Below, in pieces: positions 13,384 through 20,103 of a DNA stretch of 20,103 nt (the first letter of the stretch is position 1; each line of letters starts with the position of its first letter). The notes below the pieces were generated by a model that saw only the letters and a program-made list of their open reading frames with translations, made no database searches and was not told the DNA's origin. Source of the DNA: Prevotellaceae bacterium (GTDB taxonomy: Bacteria > Bacteroidota > Bacteroidia > Bacteroidales > UBA932); assembly GCA_031275145.1 (NCBI GenBank), contig JAISPE010000112.1, forward strand, positions 1 to 20,103. The letters run 5' to 3'. The position numbers were made by a program, and so were the translations under genes.

Positions 13384-15741
13384 ATGAGACAGGTTATTTT
13401 AACAGTTTTATTGTGTTTTGCCTCTTTTCAAACATTTTCACAGGAATGTTATCAGCCAAGATTAAACAGAGGCATGGAACTTTACAAAAATGGAGAGTAT
13501 GAAAAGGCAATGGAAACATTTGAGAGGGCAAAAAAGTGTCCGGATGTTCCGTCCGACGGTCTGGAAACCCTGAATGCATGGATAAAAAAGTGTAACAATC
13601 CGCCCGTCAGGGAATTTTTGAAAGTAACGCCTTCCAGATTGCTCTTTACGTCTGCAGGAGGATACGGGACGGTAAGCATATCCGCATCCGGCAAGTGGGA
13701 CGCGGAAAATCTGCCTTCCTGGTGCAGGGAACACGAAAGGAGATCAACCGCTTTAACCGTTTACTGTGCAAACAATGACGGAACAGTGTCCCGCTCCGAT
13801 TCCCTGATCATTGTTATGGGCAACAGGAATGAGATTGTATACCTTGAGCAGGAAGCTGCAAAAATTCCGGCAAAAACCGCCGGAAAGATACGTTTCCGGA
13901 TTGTACCCGCCAGTGTATCCATTGATTTCGGCACGGGAGAAAAACAGCAGTTAACAGGTTCGTATACAGAAATAGAAAAAGAAGCGAAAGAATATAATGT
14001 CAAAATTACAAAAGACGGATATCAGCCGGTTGATACGCTTGTTGCCGTTTCCGGTGATGGAAATGTAAAGACTCTTGACATTGTAATGAAACCGCTGTTT
14101 TCAATAATCCGGTTTGATATTGCGACAACTGACGGATTACCGTTCCACGAATATCCGGTGATAAAAATTAACGCCGGCAAAATTCTGTACGACAATTCAA
14201 ATCCCAAATCGTTCAGTGACGTAAAGGATATAGAGTATTTCAGTTTATACAGGGACGGGTACGTTCTTGTACCTCCCGATACTTATACGGTCAGTATCAC
14301 TGCCGACAGGTTTGAACCGCATACACGGGAAATCAGTGTCGGTGAAGGAGACACCGCCACGCTGGAAATCCGGCTAAAGCCTGTTTCAGGATATCTTACC
14401 GTTATTGACGGTGGCGGGGCGGCAGGCGCAAAAGTCTTTATAAACGGTCGGCAGACGGGTACGGTAGACGAGGGTATGTTCAGGAAAGAACTTAGGACAG
14501 GCGACTATAAACTTCGATTTGAAAAAGACGGCTTTATAACTCCGGAAAAAGAATATACGGTAACGGTAACGGAAAAAACCGAAGAAAAATTTCCGGTATC
14601 AATGACCGCATTCGGCCGGTATCGTTTTACAAGCGTACCTTCTGCGGCTGAAATATTCGTGAACGGCAACAGAGAAGGATATACCCCTGCAGATGTAATG
14701 CTTAAGGAAGGAAATAATGAAATTATACTTAAAAGACTAAAGTACCGGGATTATAAGACAGCAATAACAGTCAGCCGGAAACCCGGTGACCGGGTAACGA
14801 CTGTCAATGCCGAATTGCAGCAAACATTCCCCGTAAAGATTACGGACGAGAAAGATTCGGTAAATATTGTTATTAAAAACGGCAGAGAGGTTTTTGCTTC
14901 GGAAGCGATTGAGGCAGCTCCGGCAGAACTGCTGTTACCGCATGGAAAATACAGACTTAAATCGTATGAATACGGAAAGAAACAGAAACGGTCAAACGAA
15001 AGGTATTCGGGAAGTTTTGTTCATAACGCCATTGACGGCGATACAACATTTCTGCGGATTCCTCATTATTCGTGGGGTACTTTTACCGCTCTTGCCGGAG
15101 ATTATTTTGTTGCATGCCCCGACGCCGTCAGCAAACCGCAAACGGGACAGTCTGCAAATTACTATAATCTAATGGCAAATCTGCATCTCGGACGGTTTAA
15201 CGTATTGCGGGGACTCTCCACTTCAATATTCCGCACATCCGTATTTAACATTAACAGCGCTTTCAAGGGAACATCCGTTGAACCCGATGCGGACGATAAT
15301 ATCGGTAACAGTACGGTTCGTCCCGGTTATCTGTTTTCGGCAAGCTGTCTGTTCCTGAATGGAGAATTCCGGATTGGCGGATACCTAAGCAAACATATTG
15401 GCGTATGTCTGCTTGGTGATTATGCATGGTATCCCGATTTGACGAAATTTCTCCCGTTTTCCCATATCGGCGGGCAGGAAATATTCATCGGAGTTGAAGT
15501 AACATCCCGGATAAACTGTTTTAACGTAAATTTCAAACTCGGGAAAGAAATATATAAGGGAAATTACAATATATATATGAATAATAAACAGACAGCCGCA
15601 CCCGACTCCGGCCAGGACAAAAAATTCGTTTCAAATGCTTTCGAGTTGAACGGTTTTGTATTTAAAGCCGGTTTCTCTCTGGGACGCAAAAAAATAAAAG
15701 GAAATAACATGTTAAGAGTGTTTGGCTGCTATGAGTTATGA
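13384..15741 (+). CDS. Exported protein with BACON-like and PEGA-like domains and a possible C-terminal beta-barrel
   Basis: A 785-residue exported protein. A signal peptide covers residues 1-20 (ending Thr-Phe-Ser-Gln). A short TPR-like helical piece (about 25-75) contains Tyr-Lys-Asn-Gly-Glu-Tyr-Glu-Lys-Ala. A BACON-like domain follows (about 78-158), with Val-Thr-Pro-Ser-x-Leu-x-Phe and Trp-Asp-Ala-x-x-Leu-Pro-Ser-Trp-Cys. Several Ig/PEGA-type beta domains lie between about 164 and 475. The last of these has Ile-Phe-Val-Asn-Gly at 424-428 followed by Tyr-Thr-Pro-Ala, the PEGA hallmark. Residues about 560-785 alternate hydrophobic and polar positions with many Gly/Tyr/Phe, as in outer-membrane barrels, but this part is uncertain. 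PEGA and BACON domains are thought to bind carbohydrate or protein at the surface. As the last gene of the kinase cluster it may be its wall- or outer-membrane-facing component. Confidence 0.8.
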   Translation: MRQVILTVLLCFASFQTFSQECYQPRLNRGMELYKNGEYEKAMETFERAKKCPDVPSDGLETLNAWIKKCNNPPVREFLKVTPSRLLFTSAGGYGTVSISASGKWDAENLPSWCREHERRSTALTVYCANNDGTVSRSDSLIIVMGNRNEIVYLEQEAAKIPAKTAGKIRFRIVPASVSIDFGTGEKQQLTGSYTEIEKEAKEYNVKITKDGYQPVDTLVAVSGDGNVKTLDIVMKPLFSIIRFDIATTDGLPFHEYPVIKINAGKILYDNSNPKSFSDVKDIEYFSLYRDGYVLVPPDTYTVSITADRFEPHTREISVGEGDTATLEIRLKPVSGYLTVIDGGGAAGAKVFINGRQTGTVDEGMFRKELRTGDYKLRFEKDGFITPEKEYTVTVTEKTEEKFPVSMTAFGRYRFTSVPSAAEIFVNGNREGYTPADVMLKEGNNEIILKRLKYRDYKTAITVSRKPGDRVTTVNAELQQTFPVKITDEKDSVNIVIKNGREVFASEAIEAAPAELLLPHGKYRLKSYEYGKKQKRSNERYSGSFVHNAIDGDTTFLRIPHYSWGTFTALAGDYFVACPDAVSKPQTGQSANYYNLMANLHLGRFNVLRGLSTSIFRTSVFNINSAFKGTSVEPDADDNIGNSTVRPGYLFSASCLFLNGEFRIGGYLSKHIGVCLLGDYAWYPDLTKFLPFSHIGGQEIFIGVEVTSRINCFNVNFKLGKEIYKGNYNIYMNNKQTAAPDSGQDKKFVSNAFELNGFVFKAGFSLGRKKIKGNNMLRVFGCYEL

Positions 15742-15811
15742 GTGATGAGATGTGAGATTTTGAGCTTTGTGTCTTTGCTGTAAACGCGTCATTATGTCGG
15801 CAGCATGGATT

Positions 15812-15831
15812 ATTGTCTGAACCGCTGATTT
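15812..15831 (-). repeat. 20-bp inverted partner of the 71-bp repeat ends
   Basis: ATTGTCTGAACCGCTGATTT here is the exact reverse complement of the right ends of both 71-bp repeats (15904-15923 and 15976-15995). Beyond 20 bp the similarity falls away. The three sites could form alternative stems in RNA, or mark the ends of a repeated element of about 110-185 bp. Confidence 0.9.
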
Positions 15832-15852
15832 CTGTGATTAGACTGATTAACA

Positions 15853-15923
15853 TGACTGGACTGCACAGGGTAGAAAATCATGTCAATCATAAAAATCATA
15901 TTAAAATCAGCGGTTCAGACAAT
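15853..15923 (+). repeat. 71-bp direct repeat, copy 1
   Basis: Perfect over 71 bp with copy 2 at 15925-15995; the two are separated by a single T. Each copy runs from TGACTGGACTGCACAGGG to the end TTCAGACAAT and contains an ATG (15880 in this copy). In copy 1 the frame from that ATG hits a stop just past the repeat, while in copy 2 it stays open into the permease gene. Confidence 0.92.
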
Positions 15924-15924
15924 T

Positions 15925-15995
15925 TGACTGGACTGCACAGGGTAGAAAATCATGTCAATCATAAAAATCATATTAAAATCAGCGGTTCAGACAAT
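15925..15995 (+). repeat. 71-bp direct repeat, copy 2 (overlaps the called start of the permease gene)
   Basis: Identical to copy 1. Its internal ATG at 15952 is the most upstream possible start of the downstream permease frame, so the first 15 or so residues of that reading would be encoded by repeat DNA. This makes the start doubtful and suggests the repeat inserted in front of, or into, the true leader. Confidence 0.92.
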
Positions 15996-17991
15996 GCAGC
16001 GAAACAATTCTGTCAAAAAAAGGAATCGAAGGAGTTTTGAAAATTTGATTAATTTTGCGCTCTGTAAATATGATTATAAATTGAAAACGTTATATAGACA
16101 TATACTTTTATCGTATACGGGGCCGATGTTCCTGACACTGATTATAGTATTATTCATTTTTGTAATGCAGTTTGTTTGGCTGCAAGTCGATGAGCTTGTC
16201 GGCAAGGGATTGACGTGGAACACTATCCTTGAGATTCTGGGATGGGTTGCGCTTGCCAATATTCCAACCGCACTGCCTCTGTCCACGCTTCTTGCCTCGC
16301 TGATGACACTGGGTAATCTGGGTGAAAACAACGAGTTGCTTGCGATGAAATCGTCGGGCATATCATTAAGGAAGATCATGAATCCGCTGTATTTCGCGGT
16401 TGTCATCGTTGCGGCAGGCAGTCTTGAGCTGTCGAGTGAATTTGTGCCGTATTCCTTTCTCCAGATGAGGAGCAAGTTGATGGAAGCCAAGAAAAAAAAT
16501 CCGGAACTCAGTATACCGGAAGACATTTTTTACGACGGGATAGAACGGTTTGGCATACGGGTCAACCGTAAAGATCCGGTTACAGGCGCTTTGATCGGCG
16601 TGATGATTTATGACCATACGCATGGCGAAGGCAACTATTCCGTAACCATTGCCGACACGGGCTATATCAAACAGACTCAGGATGCAAGATACATACTGCT
16701 GCGGCTTATTAACGGAGTGAGCTATTCCGAAGAACTGACCAAAACAAACCGGCTGAATAAAATCAACTATCCGTTCCACAGGCGTTTCTTCAAGGAGCAG
16801 ACGGTTTCCATCGACATGGGCGAAGAAGAAGCCAAGTCGTATGAAGCAATGTATAAGGATACGCCTCAAGCCAAGAGTATGAGCAAGCTTAACACGGATT
16901 CCGATTCAATCAGTATAAAAATCCGTAACAGCATCGGCAAGTTTGAAGAGGAACAGCTAAACTCGACCAGCGCTTTCAAGTTTTCGCTGAAAAAGGATAC
17001 GGCACGGCAGAAAGTCAAAAACCTTTCATATAACATTGATTCCATATACAACAGTTCGACCGCCTCGCAGAAAATGAATTATTTGAATCATGCCGAATCC
17101 AGTCTCACGCGGATAGCGGGGTACTGGGAAAACGAGTTGCGGCTGATCGGTATAGAAACTAAAAACCTGAAAATGATAGATTACGAGCGTAACAGGAAAT
17201 ATACCCTGGCGTTTACCTGCATCATCTTCTTCTTTATCGGAGCGCCTCTGGGGGCGATCATACGGAAAGGCGGACTGGGATTGCCGGTGGTGATTTCCAT
17301 CCTTTTCTTTGTGATTTATTTCGTTATAGACACTGTCTGTTCTAAAATGGTAACCAACAGCGACTGGCATCCTGTCTTCGGCGCTTGGTTTCCTTCGCTG
17401 GTACTCACTCTGATTGCGGTTTTCCTGACGCACAAGGCCAACACCGATTCGCAGATATTTAATCCCGACGCATATAAACGTTTCTTCAACGTACTGTTCG
17501 GCAGAATGAAACAGTTACTTACGCCTGTCGATTTCGACAGCATCGCTCTCCTGCCGAAAGAACAGACCGGCGAGGCTGCAATGAAAAACGGCGTCAATAC
17601 AAAACGTCTGGAACAGCTTATCGACAGCTATCTCGAAACCCGTACGCTCGGCAGAGTGTTCCGGAGCCGGAAATCAATTCTGAAAATGAACGATATCAGT
17701 GACCTGATGGAAATAAAATCGCTGTACGCCTATCTGCTGAGTTTTTATGCGACGATAGACGACGACGAAAACCTGAGAACGATGATTAAACAGTTCCCGG
17801 CGCTTGAGCCGGCGGAATTTACTTTCCCGCAATTCCTTGCAAACCCGAACATCTTCCTGAAAATACCTTATACGCTGATTCTTGTCATAATGAAAACAAG
17901 AAAATTCAAAAAACTGGAATATATCCTCAGGGATATAAAAAATATTAATACGGATGTAAACAAGTATTTCAATGAAAGATATAAATCTTAA
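15952..17991 (+). CDS. LptF/LptG-family lipopolysaccharide export permease, long form
   Basis: A 679-residue inner-membrane protein of the YjgP/YjgQ family. In LPS transport, LptF and LptG work with the ATPase LptB2 to pull LPS from the inner membrane and pass it to LptC/LptA. Membrane helices are seen at about 58-78, 92-122 and 142-165, then a periplasmic beta-jellyroll-like region, then further helices from about 420 to 500. The fragment Gly-Ala-Pro-Leu-Gly-Ala-Ile-Ile-Arg-Lys-Gly-Gly-Leu-Gly is a family hallmark. Residues 504-679 are an extra cytoplasmic tail beyond the E. coli length, as in the long Bacteroidetes form. The start is uncertain: the ATG at 15952 lies in repeat DNA. Alternatives in frame are ATG 15994, TTG 16045 (AAGGAG at 16029-16034 is 10 nt before it) and TTG 16081, which gives the most family-like N-terminus. 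The end overlaps ribBA by 20 nt. Confidence 0.88.
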   Translation: MSIIKIILKSAVQTMQRNNSVKKRNRRSFENLINFALCKYDYKLKTLYRHILLSYTGPMFLTLIIVLFIFVMQFVWLQVDELVGKGLTWNTILEILGWVALANIPTALPLSTLLASLMTLGNLGENNELLAMKSSGISLRKIMNPLYFAVVIVAAGSLELSSEFVPYSFLQMRSKLMEAKKKNPELSIPEDIFYDGIERFGIRVNRKDPVTGALIGVMIYDHTHGEGNYSVTIADTGYIKQTQDARYILLRLINGVSYSEELTKTNRLNKINYPFHRRFFKEQTVSIDMGEEEAKSYEAMYKDTPQAKSMSKLNTDSDSISIKIRNSIGKFEEEQLNSTSAFKFSLKKDTARQKVKNLSYNIDSIYNSSTASQKMNYLNHAESSLTRIAGYWENELRLIGIETKNLKMIDYERNRKYTLAFTCIIFFFIGAPLGAIIRKGGLGLPVVISILFFVIYFVIDTVCSKMVTNSDWHPVFGAWFPSLVLTLIAVFLTHKANTDSQIFNPDAYKRFFNVLFGRMKQLLTPVDFDSIALLPKEQTGEAAMKNGVNTKRLEQLIDSYLETRTLGRVFRSRKSILKMNDISDLMEIKSLYAYLLSFYATIDDDENLRTMIKQFPALEPAEFTFPQFLANPNIFLKIPYTLILVIMKTRKFKKLEYILRDIKNINTDVNKYFNERYKS

Positions 17992-19213
17992 TACGATAGA
18001 CGAGGCTCTGGAAGATATGCGGCAGGGCAGAATCGTAATAGTAGTCGATGACGAAGACCGCGAGAATGAAGGCGATTTTATTATTGCAGCAGAAAAGGTA
18101 ACCCCCGAAAAGATTAATTTTATGATGACGCACGGGCGGGGCGTACTGTGCGCTCCGCTTACGGAAGAACGGTGCAGTGAACTGGATCTGGAGATGCAGG
18201 TGACAAACAATACATCTTTGCTGGAAACTCCGTTTACCGTTACGGTTGATCTTTTGGGACACGGATGTACAACAGGAGTATCCATGCACGACCGTTCGTC
18301 TACCATTCGGGCTCTTGCAAGTCCGGATACGGGAGCAGAAGATTTGGGACGCCCCGGACATGTAAATCCCTTGCGGGCAAAAAACGGAGGCGTTCTGGTA
18401 AGAGCGGGACATACCGAAGCAACGGTAGATCTGGCGCGTCTGGCAGGACTGTATCCCGCAGGCGCTCTTATCGAAATCATTAACGAAGACGGAACAATGG
18501 CGCGTCTCCCCCAGCTGCTGAAGATATCGAAAAAATTCAACATAAAAATCATTGCCATAAAAGACCTTATCGCCTACCGCCTGAAAACGGAAAGCATAGT
18601 CGAGCGCGGCGAAAAGGTAAAACTGCCTACGGAATTTGGCGATTTCGAACTGATTGTTTTCAAACAGCTGCATGGCGGAACGGAACATCTTGCCCTGATA
18701 AAGGGCGAATGGGATGCGGACGAGCCGATACTCGTACGCGTACACTCGTCGTGCATGACCGGAGACATTTTCGGGTCGTGCCGGTGCGACTGCGGTCCGC
18801 AACTTCACGAGGCAATGCGGATGATTGAAAAAGAAGGTAAGGGAGTTGTCGTGTATCTCAGTCAGGAAGGACGGGGCATCGGTCTGTTCAACAAAATCCA
18901 CGCATACAAACTGCAGGAGGAAGGCAAGGATACTGTCGAGGCCAATCTCGCACTGGGATTTAAGGCCGACGAAAGGGATTACGGCGTCGGCGCAAGTATA
19001 CTGCGCGAAATCAATGTCTCCAAAATGCGGCTGATAACCAACAATCCGCTTAAACGCAGAGGCCTCGAAGGATACGGGCTTACGGTCGTAGAGAATGTGC
19101 CGATAGTGATTCCGGCCAACGAATACAACAAATTTTACCTTGAAACCAAAGTCCGCAAAATGGGACATGTTTTTGGAATGGATAAAATCGAAAATGGAGG
19201 AACGGAACAGTGA
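17972..19213 (+). CDS. ribBA: Bifunctional 3,4-dihydroxy-2-butanone-4-phosphate synthase / GTP cyclohydrolase II
   Basis: A 413-residue cytoplasmic enzyme that supplies both branches of riboflavin synthesis. The N-terminal RibB domain (about 1-205) makes 3,4-dihydroxy-2-butanone 4-phosphate from ribulose 5-phosphate; it has the acidic metal loop Asp26-Asp-Glu-Asp-Arg-Glu-Asn-Glu33-Gly-Asp and His147-Thr-Glu149-Ala. The C-terminal RibA domain (about 210-405) opens GTP to 2,5-diamino-6-ribosylamino-pyrimidinone phosphate. Its zinc cysteines are Cys261, Cys272 and Cys274 in the Cys-Met-Thr-Gly-Asp...Arg-Cys-Asp-Cys-Gly motif, followed by Gln-Glu-Gly-Arg-Gly-Ile-Gly-Leu and Asn-Asn-Pro-x-Lys. Both domains look intact. 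The gene starts inside the end of the permease gene and overlaps the next gene by 4 nt, a conserved-looking housekeeping operon. No FMN riboswitch could sit in the overlap, so none is expected here. Confidence 0.97.
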   Translation: MKDINLNTIDEALEDMRQGRIVIVVDDEDRENEGDFIIAAEKVTPEKINFMMTHGRGVLCAPLTEERCSELDLEMQVTNNTSLLETPFTVTVDLLGHGCTTGVSMHDRSSTIRALASPDTGAEDLGRPGHVNPLRAKNGGVLVRAGHTEATVDLARLAGLYPAGALIEIINEDGTMARLPQLLKISKKFNIKIIAIKDLIAYRLKTESIVERGEKVKLPTEFGDFELIVFKQLHGGTEHLALIKGEWDADEPILVRVHSSCMTGDIFGSCRCDCGPQLHEAMRMIEKEGKGVVVYLSQEGRGIGLFNKIHAYKLQEEGKDTVEANLALGFKADERDYGVGASILREINVSKMRLITNNPLKRRGLEGYGLTVVENVPIVIPANEYNKFYLETKVRKMGHVFGMDKIENGGTEQ

Positions 19214-20103
19214 ATATTGTATTTTTAGACGCCGAAACGGTTGGCCGGGATATAAGCTTTGAGGAACTCGAAAGTCTGGGGAATTTTGTCAAATACGGTA
19301 ACACGTCTCCCGACAATGTGCTGGAACGGCTGAAAGACGCCGATGTAGCCATCGTGAACAAGACGAAAATCACTGCGGAGATTATAGACGCCTGTCCGAA
19401 ACTCAAACTTGTCTGCGTGGCTGCAACGGGGATGAACAATATCAGCCTCGACGCCGCGGCAAAGGCAGGTATTGCGGTGAAAAACGTCGCGGGATATTCC
19501 ACCGACAGCGTCGTGCAGCTGACTTACGGGATTCTGTTTTCCCTGATGATGCATATCGCTTATTTCGACAGTTATGTCAAGACGGGAGAGTATTCGCGAT
19601 CGTCGATATTCACTAATTATGCATACACGTTTTCGGAACTGTCGGGAAAACAGATCGGAATAATCGGAATGGGGACTATCGGGAAACGTTCCGCCGCCGT
19701 CGGCATCTCTTTCGGTGCAAATGTCGTATACTGTTCGACTTCCGGCGTAAACAGCAGCGCTCCATACGCCCGTCTGGAACTCGACGGTCTGCTGAAAACT
19801 TCGGATATCGTGCTTGTCCATGCTCCTCTGAACGATAAAACCCGTAACCTGATTAACGCCGAAAAGTTTAAGCTCATGAAACCGTCTGCCATACTGGTGA
19901 ATACCGGACGGGGTCCGATTGTGAACGAAGCCGATCTGGTCGAAGCAATCAATTCGGAGACTATCGCAGGCGCAGCCTTAGACGTCTTCTCCAGAGAGCC
20001 GCTGCCGGCAGACAGTCCCCTGCTCAGCGTAAAATATCCCGACAGACTGATCCTCACGCCTCATATCGCATGGACAGCCATAGAAGCGCGTAAAAGACTG
20101 ATG
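19210..20103 (+). CDS. D-isomer-specific 2-hydroxyacid dehydrogenase (3' end beyond window)
   Basis: 298 codons are visible and the frame is open at the window edge, so the C-terminus is missing. The start is GTG at 19210, overlapping the ribBA stop by 4 nt (GTGA); the first residues then read Met-Asn-Ile-Val-Phe-Leu-Asp, as usual for the family. The NAD-binding loop is Gly153-Met-Gly155-Thr-Ile-Gly158. Catalytic residues are Arg234 (Asn-Thr-Gly-Arg-Gly), Glu263 (Val-Phe-Ser-Arg-Glu-Pro) and His285 (Thr-Pro-His-Ile-Ala-Trp). These enzymes oxidise D-2-hydroxyacids or reduce 2-oxoacids with NAD(H). The His-Ile-Ala-Trp form and overall sequence suit the glycerate/hydroxypyruvate reductase branch, but D-lactate or another substrate cannot be excluded. 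Confidence 0.93.
   Translation, partial: MNIVFLDAETVGRDISFEELESLGNFVKYGNTSPDNVLERLKDADVAIVNKTKITAEIIDACPKLKLVCVAATGMNNISLDAAAKAGIAVKNVAGYSTDSVVQLTYGILFSLMMHIAYFDSYVKTGEYSRSSIFTNYAYTFSELSGKQIGIIGMGTIGKRSAAVGISFGANVVYCSTSGVNSSAPYARLELDGLLKTSDIVLVHAPLNDKTRNLINAEKFKLMKPSAILVNTGRGPIVNEADLVEAINSETIAGAALDVFSREPLPADSPLLSVKYPDRLILTPHIAWTAIEARKRLM

Larger units (their letters stand above)
15742..15951. other. Intergenic region made mostly of direct and inverted repeats
   Basis: No gene is seen here; the 75-codon frame across it is translated repeat DNA. From 15812 the region consists of one inverted end (15812-15831) and the first copy of a 71-bp direct repeat, with the second copy running into the annotated start of the next gene. 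TGTCTTTG at 15769-15776 is one base from the Bacteroidetes -7 consensus and could be a promoter for the permease gene, but a matching -33 box was not found. This gap marks the border between the kinase cluster and the housekeeping genes. Confidence 0.7.

Noticed and set aside
3773..15741. A type VI secretion locus
   Set aside because: The kinase/phosphatase/FHA set recalls T6SS control, but no Hcp, VgrG, TssB/C, TssJ-M, ClpV or PAAR gene is present in the window.
15853..15995. A CRISPR array
   Set aside because: There are only two long 71-bp repeats separated by one base, with no spacers and no cas gene.
15813..16040. 75-codon open frame before the permease gene
   Set aside because: It is a translation of the two 71-bp repeats and starts inside the inverted repeat; it overlaps the better-supported permease frame.
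17972..18000. FMN riboswitch ahead of ribBA
   Set aside because: The gene starts inside the end of the permease coding region, leaving no leader, and no RFN-like structure was recognised.
17969..19168. 399-codon minus-strand open frame under ribBA
   Set aside because: The plus strand is unmistakable RibBA; the antisense frame is a codon-bias shadow.

Overview
The window looks like a chromosomal segment of a Bacteroidetes bacterium, probably of the order Bacteroidales. The evidence is a Porin_10-type 'putative porin', an exact match to the Bacteroidetes -7 promoter consensus (TAnnTTTG) ahead of it, a BACON-like plus PEGA-like surface protein, a long LptF/LptG-family permease, and weak Shine-Dalgarno sequences. 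All genes lie on the + strand. No tRNA, rRNA, CRISPR array, transposase or integrase was seen. The species cannot be named from this sequence.

Layout. (1) 43-3362: outer-membrane porin and a periplasmic MltF-like lytic transglycosylase. (2) 3363-3772: a non-coding gap with REP-like repeats and an AT-rich heptad tract. (3) 3773-6589: three small WXG100-like helical proteins around a 637-residue protein whose C-terminus carries a phospholipase A2-like Cys-Asp-x-x-His-Asp motif. (4) 6586-8100: a secreted/anchored protein joining a periplasmic VWA-like domain to a cytoplasmic FHA domain. (5) 8101-8268: a small GC-rich element with terminal inverted repeats. (6) 8269-15741: PP2C phosphatase, coiled-coil periplasmic protein, soluble Ser/Thr kinase, tail-anchored FHA protein, membrane Ser/Thr kinase, and a large BACON/PEGA protein. 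(7) 15742-15995: a family of direct and inverted repeats. (8) 15952-20103: conserved housekeeping genes (LptF/G-family permease, ribBA, and a D-2-hydroxyacid dehydrogenase cut off by the window end).

The unusual part is 3773-15741. The genes are tightly packed, with several 4-nt stop/start overlaps. They combine WXG100-type small proteins and a probable lipid-attacking effector with a complete kinase-phosphatase-FHA phospho-threonine circuit spanning the inner membrane. The logic resembles the PpkA/PppA/Fha control of type VI secretion and the FHA/kinase links of type VII secretion, but no T6SS structural gene and no FtsK/EssC-type ATPase is in the window. My working interpretation is a phospho-regulated WXG100 export or contact-response system in a Gram-negative bacterium. 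The domains are read directly from sequence motifs; the secretion role is inference.
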